A stretch of DNA of 26,939 bases, taken from a virus. Below are positions 7,771 through 15,435 of this stretch, piece after piece. Both the position numbers and the translations under genes were made by a program. The stretch lies in the IMG/VR virus record IMGVR_UViG_3300032011_000103, positions 1 through 26,939 of that record; one strand, written 5' to 3'. The stretch's first letter is position 1. The number at the start of each line of letters is the position of its first letter. The notes under the pieces were generated by a model, which was given only the letters and a program-made list of their open reading frames with translations, was not told where the DNA came from and did no database searches.

Positions 7771-8721
7771 ATGGCACAGACAATAAAATTAAAACGTTCT
7801 TCAACCGAAGGTAAAGTACCCTCTACTTCACAACTTGCCTTAGGCGAAATAGCAATAAACACATACGATGGTAGAATATTCTTTGAAAAGAACGATGGTT
7901 CTGCTACCATACAACATATAGTAACTACCGATTCCATTACAACTGGTTCAATTTCTATTATAGGAAATTTAACAGTAGATGATATTACTATTGATGGTTC
8001 TACAATTTCAGATGCTGGTGATTTTATTTTAGATGTAGGTGGAGATATTACATTAGATGCCGATGATGCAGATGTACTTCTTAAAGATAATGGTATTGAA
8101 TATGGTAGATTTAAAAGAGATAACTCAAATTTCATAATTAAATCATCAACGAATGATAAAGATATTATATTCAGAGGAGTTGATAATACTGTAACCATAG
8201 ATGCCCTTACCTTAGATATGTCTAATGGAGGTTCAGCAACATTCACAGATGATATCGATTTTGGTGGTAAGATTACTCAAACTGGTACAGGTGCTAATAC
8301 ACTTGCAGGTAGATTAGATGTAAATAATACAACTCAATCAACAAGTAAAACGGCTGGGGCATTAGTTGTAGATGGTGGTGTTGGTATAGTAAAAACACTT
8401 AATGTTGGTGAAGATGTTGTTGCATACGCTTCTTCAGATGAAAGATATAAAGATAATGTTACACCAATCGAAAATCCAAACGAAAAACTAAAACAAATCG
8501 GTGGATATACTTTTGATTGGAATAATAAACACGAAGTATTCAAAGGCCAACACGATGTTGGTGTAATTGCACAAGAAATAGAAAAAGTATTACCAGAGAT
8601 TGTAGAAACAAGAGAAAGTGGATATAAAGCGGTAAAATACGAAAAGATAGTAGCCCTACTCATTGAATCAAACAAAGAACTTCTTAAAAGAGTAGAAGAG
8701 TTAGAATCAAAAATCAAATAA
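7771..8721 (+). CDS. Short tail fibre with S74 self-cleaving chaperone (316 aa)
   Basis: The N-terminus (MAQTIKLKRSSTEGK, then LALGEIAINTYDGRIFF) is the classic start of marine T4-like phage fibre proteins and is related to the two fibres upstream. Residues 60-130 are Asp-rich beta repeats (DGSTISDAGDFILDVGGDI). The S74 chaperone runs from about 222 to 316: SSDERYKDN places the presumed nucleophile at S222 and Lys at K227, followed by DVGVIAQEIEKVLPEIVETR and an ALLIESNKELLKRVEELE coiled coil. In this family the chaperone assists trimer folding and is then cut off. The gene lies 12 nt after the long fibre and directly abuts the glycosyltransferase gene (TAA then ATG). Receptor specificity cannot be read from sequence. 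Confidence 0.85.
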   Translation: MAQTIKLKRSSTEGKVPSTSQLALGEIAINTYDGRIFFEKNDGSATIQHIVTTDSITTGSISIIGNLTVDDITIDGSTISDAGDFILDVGGDITLDADDADVLLKDNGIEYGRFKRDNSNFIIKSSTNDKDIIFRGVDNTVTIDALTLDMSNGGSATFTDDIDFGGKITQTGTGANTLAGRLDVNNTTQSTSKTAGALVVDGGVGIVKTLNVGEDVVAYASSDERYKDNVTPIENPNEKLKQIGGYTFDWNNKHEVFKGQHDVGVIAQEIEKVLPEIVETRESGYKAVKYEKIVALLIESNKELLKRVEELESKIK

Positions 8722-9723
8722 ATGTACGATATTTATTACACAACTGGCGGTGGTCCTTATACCAACGCAGGTTCTGATAAATGGGTAAATGATTGGTTAG
8801 AATTAATTGTACCAAACTTAAAAGTAAAACCCATACTTCTTATTCATAGAAATAAACCAAATAATTTTGATGAAATTGGATATCAATTTCCAATCGAAAC
8901 TTATTGGCATGGAGATGATATAGAAAAGTTTGAAGAACTTTGTAATGGTGCCAGAAGAATCAATATACTTCATGGACATTATACACCAATGAAATGTATT
9001 ATAGATAATAAAGATAAGATACATTCAAACATACTACATAATTCAGTAGACCATATACTAAAATCAACAATGGGAACAGATTCAAGAGTTGTTCATGCAC
9101 CATATATGGATTCTACATGGGAAAAGGAAGTTGTTGAATATAGTAAACATAATATATGGGTTGGATTATTTGATATTCCCATATCTGATAAAACAATTAC
9201 CAATCACTATGAGTTTAAAAGGAATTGGGAGTTATCAGAATCGAATACAATAGGATTCTGTGCAAGACCAGAAGGAAGAAAGAATGTACATTTTTTAGAT
9301 GGGTTAAAATCATTTATGTTTACAGAGGCATTAGAAACAATGTATTTTTGGAAAGGTGGACAAAAACTAGATTTGAGTAAATCCAAAATATATCATTACA
9401 ATTCTGAGTTTAAAGATACATTTTATAAAAAAGATTGGGGAGTATCTCATTCATGTTTCTTATATGAACCATTTGGATATGGTATATTTGAAGCAGTAGA
9501 TTATGGAAAACTTCCAATTTTACATGAAACTTGGTGTAAAGATTTTGATTATCCTTATCGTGCATCGTTTAAAAACGATTTTAATGATATTTATAACAAG
9601 ATATGTGAAACACCATATAAAACGAAATTAGAGTGGTTTAGGAAACTAAAATCATATATGATAGAAAACTATTCTGATAAAAATAAATGGATATCATCGT
9701 TAGTTGATATTTATAATATATAG
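8722..9723 (+). CDS. GT-B glycosyltransferase in the fibre cluster (333 aa)
   Basis: This looks like a GT4-type glycosyltransferase, which transfers a sugar from a nucleotide-sugar donor. The N-terminal TTGGGPY loop (residues 7-13) fits the glycine-rich loop of the first Rossmann domain. GFCARPEGRKN (178-188) has the R182...K187 pair expected to bind the donor phosphates. EPFGYGIFE (249-257) is the E-x7-E motif, followed by AVDYGKLPILHE, typical of the family. Length and two-domain layout are normal. No signal peptide or membrane segment is visible, so it should act in the cytoplasm. The ATG follows the stop of the 316-aa fibre with no gap, so it is co-expressed with fibres. Fibre glycosylation is the simplest inference; modification of host surface sugars or DNA is also possible. 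The donor and acceptor are unknown. Confidence 0.75.
   Translation: MYDIYYTTGGGPYTNAGSDKWVNDWLELIVPNLKVKPILLIHRNKPNNFDEIGYQFPIETYWHGDDIEKFEELCNGARRINILHGHYTPMKCIIDNKDKIHSNILHNSVDHILKSTMGTDSRVVHAPYMDSTWEKEVVEYSKHNIWVGLFDIPISDKTITNHYEFKRNWELSESNTIGFCARPEGRKNVHFLDGLKSFMFTEALETMYFWKGGQKLDLSKSKIYHYNSEFKDTFYKKDWGVSHSCFLYEPFGYGIFEAVDYGKLPILHETWCKDFDYPYRASFKNDFNDIYNKICETPYKTKLEWFRKLKSYMIENYSDKNKWISSLVDIYNI
9708..9715 (+). promoter_or_regulatory. Late-promoter-like TATTTATA inside the end of the glycosyltransferase gene
   Basis: The element overlaps the last codons of the glycosyltransferase. It is exactly 17 nt before the ATG at 9733, as for the gene at 137. AGGA lies 7 nt before the same ATG. Confidence 0.4.
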
Positions 9724-9732
9724 GAAAACATT

Positions 9733-11031
9733 ATGCCATCATTATCATCAGGAGATACTTTAAGTTTAAAACAATTAGGAACAGCAGTTAGAACAACATC
9801 AACTGGTAGTGGTGTTTCATTAAATGCCATTCAAACAAGTATTGATGCAACATTAGATGGTGTAACAAGACAACTTTCAGATTTTGCTGGAGATTCTGTT
9901 GATGGTATCTCTGGTTTTACATATGTAGTAGAAAATACATCAGAAACATATAGATTAAACTTTAGTGGTACTGGTTCAAGATTTACAGATGGAATAGCAG
10001 ACCAACCCACCAACTTTAAATGGAGTGTACCTGCTGGAAGTAACTTGAGTGTAAGTGAAAACGCTGGTGAAACTGCAGTATTTGCTGCTAGTGAAATGTC
10101 AAACGCGGGAACACAAACTGAATTACAAACAGTTGCAACACACACAGTAAGGGTTGTATTTGATGATACCTTCAACGGTCATATGAGTAACTTTGGTTCT
10201 AATAGAGATAAAACTGTTTATTCTGTTGATTCATATGATAACAACGCATCTGCTTTATGTTTAACTGCTGATTCACCAATCACAAAATGGGATGGTAGTA
10301 TTGTAGAAGTTGGGGATTTAGAAGAAGGAGATGAGTTAGTAGGATATAATCCAAATAACCTAAACCTAGATTCAGATGAAGATTTCTTTGAATGGAATGC
10401 AAGAGATGTACTAGGTGAATTCGAAAAAGTAAAGGTAAAAGATATTATTTATTCATTCGCATCATCATATTATAATATTAATGATGGTGAAATAACTGCA
10501 ACATCTGAACACCCAATGTTAGTTTGGGATAAAGCTGATTCAATTTATAGATTCAAAGAAATGTTTAGATTACAAGTAGGAGATAGATTGATTAAAGCAG
10601 CAGGTGGAATAAAAGATGGTTTAGTTGAGGTAAATGTAGATAAAATTGAAATAGTAAAGGAAAGTGTAGAAATCGTATCAATAAATGTAGAAGAAGTAGA
10701 TACCTATTTAGTAAATGGATATGTAACTCACAACAAAGGTGGTAATTCACATACAGATATAGCCGCACCAAGTGCAGTGACTGGGTTGGCTTATAATAGT
10801 CCAACACTTAGTTGGACAGCTTATAGTGGTGCAACTGCTTATGATTTCCAAGTATCTACCGCAAGTAACTTTAGTAGTACTGAGGCAAATGAAACAGAAT
10901 GGAATCAAAACTCAGCTGAATTGCAACAAGGATATAGTTTGGTTGCTGGTAATACATACTATGCTAGGGTTAGAGCTATAAAAAGTGGATTGGCAGGGGC
11001 TTATTCAAGTACTTTAACATTTACAGCTTAA
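9733..11031 (+). CDS. Structural protein with an embedded Hint (intein-like/BIL) domain and FN3-like end (432 aa)
   Basis: Three parts are visible. Residues 1-175 are a virion-like domain (MPSLSSGDTLSLKQLG...). Residues 176-334 form a Hint fold: C176 followed by LTADSPITKWDG and GDLEEGDELVGY (block A), T257-SEH260 (block B, TxxH), and VDTYLVNGYVTHN ending at H333-N334 (blocks F/G). At 159 residues it has no room for a homing endonuclease. The residue after HN is K335, not Cys, Ser or Thr, so standard intein splicing is not expected. This pattern fits bacterial intein-like (A-type BIL) domains, which cleave or ligate ends. Residues about 345-432 resemble a fibronectin type III domain (PSAVTGLAY...PTLSWTAYSGATAYDFQV). 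The protein is probably processed and may expose or shed the FN3 part. It belongs to the tail appendage cluster. Confidence 0.75.
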   Translation: MPSLSSGDTLSLKQLGTAVRTTSTGSGVSLNAIQTSIDATLDGVTRQLSDFAGDSVDGISGFTYVVENTSETYRLNFSGTGSRFTDGIADQPTNFKWSVPAGSNLSVSENAGETAVFAASEMSNAGTQTELQTVATHTVRVVFDDTFNGHMSNFGSNRDKTVYSVDSYDNNASALCLTADSPITKWDGSIVEVGDLEEGDELVGYNPNNLNLDSDEDFFEWNARDVLGEFEKVKVKDIIYSFASSYYNINDGEITATSEHPMLVWDKADSIYRFKEMFRLQVGDRLIKAAGGIKDGLVEVNVDKIEIVKESVEIVSINVEEVDTYLVNGYVTHNKGGNSHTDIAAPSAVTGLAYNSPTLSWTAYSGATAYDFQVSTASNFSSTEANETEWNQNSAELQQGYSLVAGNTYYARVRAIKSGLAGAYSSTLTFTA

Positions 11032-11056
11032 AATTAGCGTTTGAGAAAAAAACTTA

Positions 11057-11064
11057 TATTTATA
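11057..11064 (+). promoter_or_regulatory. Late-promoter-like TATTTATA before the 98-aa gene
   Basis: It lies within the longer A/T core TATATTTATATATA, 34 nt before the ATG at 11099, in a 67-nt gap with no terminator. No Shine-Dalgarno is seen for this gene. Confidence 0.5.
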
Positions 11065-11098
11065 TATACACAATAAACATTTTAAATTATATATCAAA

Positions 11099-11395
11099 AT
11101 GGCTGAAATAAAGTTTACAGAAGAAGAACTAGGGAAAATTAATAACCTTAGACAACAAATTGGTCAATCTTTTGCACAATTAGGACAACTTCATTTAGAA
11201 AAGAAGAGAAGAGTACAAGAGGTTGAAACAGAGTTAGGATTGGTAGAAGCCAATTATAACAAATTAGTGGTAGATGAACAAGAATTATTCACAACACTAA
11301 ATAAAAAATACGGAGATGGTAATTTTGACCCCCAAACGGGTGTATTTACACCATCTGAAGAAAAAACTACTGAACTCGTAGAAAGCGAGAAGTAA
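11099..11395 (+). CDS. Small coiled-coil protein of unknown role (98 aa)
   Basis: Function not known. Residues 5-70 are charged and helical (EEELGKINNLRQQIGQSFAQLGQ-type heptads), predicting a coiled coil. A short conserved-looking segment, KYGDGNFDPQTGVFTP, follows at about 69-84, then an acidic tail. Similar small proteins with this helical start and YGDGN..P.TG end are, from memory, common beside structural genes of marine T4-like phages, but no biochemical role is established. It sits between the appendage cluster and the sheath gene with its own promoter-like element, so a minor virion or assembly role is a reasonable guess. Confidence 0.7.
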   Translation: MAEIKFTEEELGKINNLRQQIGQSFAQLGQLHLEKKRRVQEVETELGLVEANYNKLVVDEQELFTTLNKKYGDGNFDPQTGVFTPSEEKTTELVESEK

Positions 11396-11422
11396 TTTTT
11401 GTGTTTTAGAATTATTTAATAA

Positions 11423-11446
11423 TACTTATATGTGTATCATTACACA
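11423..11446 (+). promoter_or_regulatory. Degenerate late element and small hairpin before the sheath gene
   Basis: TACTTATA (11423-11430) is one base off the TATTTATA element. It is followed directly by a perfect 6-bp inverted repeat, TGTGTA and TACACA, around TCAT (11431-11446). AGGAG near 11458 is the ribosome-binding site. Whether the hairpin is transcribed depends on the true start point. Confidence 0.35.
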
Positions 11447-11471
11447 AACTTGATAATAGGAGTAAAATAAA

Positions 11472-13784
11472 ATGGCAGAAAAAATAGTATCACCTGGTGT
11501 ATTTACAAGAGAAAATGACCTATCTTTCCTTTCACAAGGAATTGGAGAAATAGGAGCAGCAATCATAGGACCAACACATAAAGGACCTGCGTTTGTACCT
11601 ACTGTAATAAACACACAATCAGATTTCAATGAAATCTTCGGTACACCTGATGGGTCAAACTATACAGGATATACCGTACAAAATTATTTAAGAGAAGCAG
11701 GAACAGTAACAGTAGTAAGAGTTGGTCACTTAGGTGGTTATACTCAAACTAATGGTATTGCCCTTAAAATTAGTGGTTCTGATGGAGGAATCGTTGTAGC
11801 TGGAACACTATTCAATTCAAGTGGTTCAGATGCTTCAGTTGGGTTTAACCTAAATGGTTCAGCTTCAATTGATTCACAACAATCTGCATCGGCATTTTCA
11901 TTAAGTGGTTCATTTGGAGAAATATCTTCTTCAGTATTGTACACTGCAGGAAATGATATCGCTGATGTATTTGGAGAATCACCATATGGTTCAAAAACAG
12001 CTTATTCATATAACTGGTACCAATCAGCTTCATATGACCAAAGAACATATATCTCTGATAGTGGTTCTCAAGTAATTGCAGAACAACTACCGGCTCAATT
12101 GTTTACAAACGATGTACAACATGCTACTACTCCATATATCGTTTCTCAATTGATTTCTGGAGAAAGACATAACTTGTTTAGATTCCATACTTTAGGTGAT
12201 GGTACATACACGAATCAACAAGTATTAATTTCTATATTCAATGTAAAAGAAGCTGGTTCTTCTAATGCTACTGATTATGCTACATTCTCAATTGCAGTTA
12301 GAAAATTTGGTGATACTGATAAAAGAAAATCAGTACTAGAAACATTTAACAATGTAAACCTAGACCCTGCTTCACCTCAGTATATTTCAAAAGTAATCGG
12401 AGATAGAAACGTATCAATCGATGCTAATGGAAAACAAACTGATAGTGGTGATTATAGAAATAACTCAAAATATATTAGAGTAGACGTAAATAGTGGATTC
12501 CCTGTCACTGCTGGACCGTTTGGTCATGGTGCATACACTAATCCAATTAAACTTACAACTGAAACAGAATTATCTGCAGTTAAGTTTAAAACTAACTCTG
12601 ACTCTAACAATTCATCTAACAAACTAAACTACTCAGGTATCGATTTAGAAACTGCAGTAGTAAAGAAAGATAACCTTAATTATCTTGCTCCTCTACCAAC
12701 AAACGCTGGTGAAGGTTCAAATGCTGTATTTGCATTTGATAGTACATTATCATATGAACTGACTGGTTCAACTGATTCTAGTGCTAAGGCAATCGATGTT
12801 GCTAAGAGACAATTCTCAGTAGCATTTCAAGGTGGGTTTGATGGATGTGCACCAACAATATCTCCTTACTTAGGAGGAACGATATCTGCTGGTAACTCTC
12901 AAGGATTTAACTTATCTAGTTCAACTGCAAGTGGTTCAGTTGCTTATGTAAAAGCAATCAACGCAGTATCTAATCCAGATGATTTCGATATCAACTTGGT
13001 ATCTGCACCTGGTGTTGTAAGAAGATTACACTCTTATGTATTTGATAAGATTGTAGATATGGTAGAAGCTAGACAAGATGCATTCTTTATCGGTGATGTA
13101 ACTGCCCAAGATGATAGTATAGGACAGGTAGTAACACAAGCTGAGGCAATCGATTCTAATTATGTAGGTACATATTACCCGTGGGTCAAAACAATTGATG
13201 GAAATACTAACAAATTAACGGCAGTTCCCCCATCAACATTACTACCTGGTATTTATGCTGCAAATGATAGAGTTGCTGCTGAGTGGTTTGCACCAGCTGG
13301 TTTAAACAGAGGTGGTATCGTAGGTGCTGTTTCTGTACTAAACAGATTAACACATGCTGAGAGAGATACTTTATATGAAGGAAAAGTTAACCCAATTGCT
13401 CAGTTCCCAGGCGAAGGAATTGTTGCTTTCGGACAAAAAACTTTACAAGATAAGGCATCAGCTTTAGATAGAATCAACGTAAGAAGATTGTTAATCAAAG
13501 TTAAGAAGTTTGTTGCAAGTACTTCGAGATACTTAGTATTCGAACAAAATACGGCACAAACAAGAAGTAGATTTATTAACACAGTACAACCTTATTTAGA
13601 AGGAGTACAACAAAGACAAGGGTTATATGCATTTAGAGTTGTAATGGATGAAACTAACAACACTCCAGATGTAATCGATAGAAACGTTTTAGCAGGTCAA
13701 ATATTTTTACAACCTACAAAAACGGCTGAATTCATTGTAATTGATTTCAACATTCTACCGACTGGGGCATCATTCTCAGCTTAA
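11472..13784 (+). CDS. Contractile tail sheath protein (gp18-like, 770 aa)
   Basis: The sheath surrounds the tail tube and contracts to drive it into the host. The start IVSPGVFTREND (residues 5-16), then GIGEIGAAIIGPTHKGPAFVP, is the characteristic N-terminal arm and first domain of T4-type sheath proteins. The C-terminus IDFNILPTGASFSA, after FLQPTKTAEFIV, is equally typical and follows the family's conserved ring-forming region (around VRRLLIKVKKFVASTSRYLVFEQN). At 770 residues it is longer than T4 gp18 (659), with extra Ser/Gly-rich sequence at about 90-150 that may be a surface insertion. AGGAG 8-12 nt upstream fixes the start. It is followed by the tube gene, as expected for contractile tails. 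Confidence 0.93.
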   Translation: MAEKIVSPGVFTRENDLSFLSQGIGEIGAAIIGPTHKGPAFVPTVINTQSDFNEIFGTPDGSNYTGYTVQNYLREAGTVTVVRVGHLGGYTQTNGIALKISGSDGGIVVAGTLFNSSGSDASVGFNLNGSASIDSQQSASAFSLSGSFGEISSSVLYTAGNDIADVFGESPYGSKTAYSYNWYQSASYDQRTYISDSGSQVIAEQLPAQLFTNDVQHATTPYIVSQLISGERHNLFRFHTLGDGTYTNQQVLISIFNVKEAGSSNATDYATFSIAVRKFGDTDKRKSVLETFNNVNLDPASPQYISKVIGDRNVSIDANGKQTDSGDYRNNSKYIRVDVNSGFPVTAGPFGHGAYTNPIKLTTETELSAVKFKTNSDSNNSSNKLNYSGIDLETAVVKKDNLNYLAPLPTNAGEGSNAVFAFDSTLSYELTGSTDSSAKAIDVAKRQFSVAFQGGFDGCAPTISPYLGGTISAGNSQGFNLSSSTASGSVAYVKAINAVSNPDDFDINLVSAPGVVRRLHSYVFDKIVDMVEARQDAFFIGDVTAQDDSIGQVVTQAEAIDSNYVGTYYPWVKTIDGNTNKLTAVPPSTLLPGIYAANDRVAAEWFAPAGLNRGGIVGAVSVLNRLTHAERDTLYEGKVNPIAQFPGEGIVAFGQKTLQDKASALDRINVRRLLIKVKKFVASTSRYLVFEQNTAQTRSRFINTVQPYLEGVQQRQGLYAFRVVMDETNNTPDVIDRNVLAGQIFLQPTKTAEFIVIDFNILPTGASFSA

Positions 13785-13808
13785 TTAAATGAAAAAATAG
13801 AAACTATA

Positions 13809-13827
13809 TATTTATATTAGTAATAGG
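13809..13827 (+). promoter_or_regulatory. Late-promoter-like TATTTATA and Shine-Dalgarno before the tube gene
   Basis: TATTTATA at 13809-13816 is 23 nt before the ATG at 13840. AGGAG follows at about 13824-13828. The tube can therefore be transcribed separately from the sheath. Confidence 0.55.
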
Positions 13828-13839
13828 AGATAAACAAAA

Positions 13840-14328
13840 ATGGCAGAAGTATTAGAATTTAACGATATGTTTTATACCAACTTCGAACCGAAGATGAAAA
13901 ATAGATTCATCATGGAAATCGATGGTATCCCTTCATATCTTATCAAAACAGCTAACAGACCTTCAATTCAGTTTGAGGTTGTAACTCTTGACCACATTAA
14001 CGTTAAGAGAAAACTTAAAGGAAAAGGTGAGTGGCAAGATGTAGAAATAACATTATATGACCCAATTGTACCAAGTGGTGCACAATCTGTAATGGAATGG
14101 GTAAGAACATCTCACGAATCCCTAACAGGTAGAGATGGATATGCTGATTTCTACAAAAAAGATATCAACTTTTATATGTTAGGACCTGTTGGTGATAAGA
14201 TTGAACAATGGACTCTAAAAGGTGCATTTATCAACAACGCAGTGTTTAATGATGTTGACTGGAGTTCAAATGACCCGGCTGAAATCTCACTAACACTATC
14301 TTATGATTACGCAATCCTAGAATTCTAA
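13840..14328 (+). CDS. Tail tube protein (gp19-like, 162 aa)
   Basis: The protein stacks in hexameric rings to form the inner tail tube. Length (162) is almost that of T4 gp19 (163). The N-terminal NRFIMEIDGIPSYLIKTANR (residues 21-40) and the pattern of beta strands through VKRKLKGKGEWQDVEITLYDP, ending LTLSYDYAILEF, fit the T4_gp19 tube family. It lies directly after the sheath gene and is closed by a strong terminator, which should help it reach high stoichiometry. The AGGAG at the usual distance makes the start secure. Confidence 0.93.
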   Translation: MAEVLEFNDMFYTNFEPKMKNRFIMEIDGIPSYLIKTANRPSIQFEVVTLDHINVKRKLKGKGEWQDVEITLYDPIVPSGAQSVMEWVRTSHESLTGRDGYADFYKKDINFYMLGPVGDKIEQWTLKGAFINNAVFNDVDWSSNDPAEISLTLSYDYAILEF

Positions 14329-14351
14329 TACTAATAATATATTGAAGGAAG

Positions 14352-14379
14352 AAGGTTCTCTTAGTGAGAACCTTTTTTT
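14352..14379 (+). terminator. Intrinsic terminator after the tube gene
   Basis: Arms 14352-14360 (AAGGTTCTC) and 14366-14374 pair perfectly over 9 bp around a 5-nt loop, with a T-run at 14373-14379. Confidence 0.92.
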
Positions 14380-14410
14380 ATGTCCAATTTCTAACTTTTT
14401 AATTTTTATA

Positions 14411-14418
14411 TATTTATA
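14411..14418 (+). promoter_or_regulatory. Late-promoter-like TATTTATA before the gp26-like gene
   Basis: It lies in the core TATATATTTATATA, 22 nt before the ATG at 14441 and just after the tube terminator, so it should start a new transcript. Confidence 0.55.
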
Positions 14419-14440
14419 TACAAACAAATAAATTAACGTT

Positions 14441-15208
14441 ATGGCAAAATACGAATTTCCAACAGAGGTTATTGAACTCCCATCTAAAGGGAAAGTTTAT
14501 CCTCAAGACAACCCATTATCAAAGGGTAGAGTAGAAATCAAGTATATGACTGCTAAAGAGGAGGATATACTTGCTTCACAAAATTTGATAAGAAAGGGGG
14601 TGGTGCTCGATAAGTTGTTTGAATCAGTAGTTGTTGATAAGGATATTGATATTAATGATATTGTAGTAGGTGATAAGAATGCAATTCTTCTCGCTACTCG
14701 TATTCTTGGATATGGTGCTGAATATAAAGTAGAAATTACTGACCCATTTACAGGCGAACAACAACCAACTACAATAGATTTATCTAAAATTCAAACAAAA
14801 GAAGTAGATGAATCAATACTAACTTCAAGTAATTTGTACGAATTCGAGTTACCAAAAGCAAAAAAGAAAATTAAGTTTAAATTACTTACACATAAAGATG
14901 AAACTGATATCAATGCAGAAATTGCTGCATTACAAAGATTACAAAAAGGAAAATCAGACGTAAGTAATGATGTTACAACTAGATTAAAATATATGATACA
15001 AGAGGTTGATGGGAATCAAGATAGAGGATTCATCAATACATTTGTACTAAATGGCTTATTGGCTTTGGATACAAGGGCATTACGAGCTTATGTTAAACAA
15101 TTAAGTCCAGATATGGACATGAAGTTCAATTTCGTATCGAACATCACGGGTGAAGAGGAGGCTCTCGATATCCCCTTTGGGGTATCGTTTTTTTACCCTT
15201 CCGAATGA
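14441..15208 (+). CDS. gp26-like baseplate/tail-assembly protein (255 aa)
   Basis: It resembles the T4_baseplate family (T4 gp26): IELPSKGKVYP at about 11-21, then IKYMTAKEEDILASQNLIRKG and VGDKNAILLATRILGYG, are its hallmark segments. In T4 the gene is assigned to hub assembly. Here it lies between tube and tape measure, the place held in many tailed phages by the tail-assembly chaperone pair, so a chaperone role on the tape measure is a fair inference. The last 59 nt overlap a second reading frame (15150-15410). A hairpin plus seven T residues lies inside the overlap, 12 nt before this gene's TGA, so a fraction of product may be extended by frameshift. No Shine-Dalgarno is visible before the ATG. 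Confidence 0.78.
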   Translation: MAKYEFPTEVIELPSKGKVYPQDNPLSKGRVEIKYMTAKEEDILASQNLIRKGVVLDKLFESVVVDKDIDINDIVVGDKNAILLATRILGYGAEYKVEITDPFTGEQQPTTIDLSKIQTKEVDESILTSSNLYEFELPKAKKKIKFKLLTHKDETDINAEIAALQRLQKGKSDVSNDVTTRLKYMIQEVDGNQDRGFINTFVLNGLLALDTRALRAYVKQLSPDMDMKFNFVSNITGEEEALDIPFGVSFFYPSE

Positions 15209-15410
15209 CTATAGTATCCAGCTCCATGGTCAAATATGGGAGATGGTTAACTATGGTAATGGGTTTACTTGGAATGATGTTTACTTCATGCCTATCCATT
15301 GGAGAAGGTTCTACTTCAAGAAATTAGTAGATGCCAAGAAAAAGGAAAAAGAAGAATACGAAAAATCCTCTAAGAAATCAAGAGGACCAAATGTAAGAGT
15401 GAGGAAGTAA
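15150..15410 (+). CDS. gp51-like overlapping frame, possibly translated by frameshift (up to 86 aa)
   Basis: This frame is +1 relative to the gp26-like gene. Its conserved-looking content is FFTLPNDYSIQLHGQIWEMV, then GFTWNDVYFMPIHWRRFYFKKL and a basic tail; it resembles the short gp51-like partner found after gp26 in T4-type phages. No ATG precedes this content: the frame opens after TGA at 15120-15122 and offers only GTG 15150 or TTG 15177. The first ATG (15243) would drop the FFTLPNDY segment. A GAGGAGG sequence (15155-15161) could serve internal initiation. Alternatively a +1 slip on the T-run (UUU re-pairs with UUU) would give a fusion of about 322 residues. The 3' end overlaps the terminator. 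Confidence 0.65.
   Translation: MKRRLSISPLGYRFFTLPNDYSIQLHGQIWEMVNYGNGFTWNDVYFMPIHWRRFYFKKLVDAKKKEKEEYEKSSKKSRGPNVRVRK
15166..15194 (+). promoter_or_regulatory. Intragenic hairpin followed by seven T: slippage, frameshift or attenuator site
   Basis: Arms 15166-15175 and 15179-15187 give 9 pairs with one bulged T (15171) and a TTT loop. Four G-C pairs close the loop. Seven T follow at 15188-15194 with no gap, all inside the overlap of the gp26-like and gp51-like frames. The shape is that of an intrinsic terminator. Its position inside two coding frames suggests partial termination or reading-frame change. Confidence 0.6.
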
Positions 15411-15427
15411 ATTTCCTCACTTTTTTT
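15398..15427 (+). terminator. Intrinsic terminator overlapping the gp51-like stop codon
   Basis: Arms 15398-15406 (AGTGAGGAA) and 15413-15421 pair perfectly over 9 bp around a 6-nt loop; T-run 15421-15427. The TAA stop (15408-15410) lies in the loop. Confidence 0.9.
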
Positions 15428-15435
15428 ATGCTCTA

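Noticed and set aside
7581-9595. TATTTATA at 7581-7588 and 9588-9595 as further promoters
   Set aside because: Both are inside coding sequence, encode ordinary residues and have no gene start within 100 nt. They show that the 8-mer also occurs by chance in this AT-rich DNA.
9733-11031. Active self-splicing intein
   Set aside because: The residue after the terminal HN is Lys, not Cys/Ser/Thr, and the host protein is not a typical intein target; a BIL/Hint role fits better.
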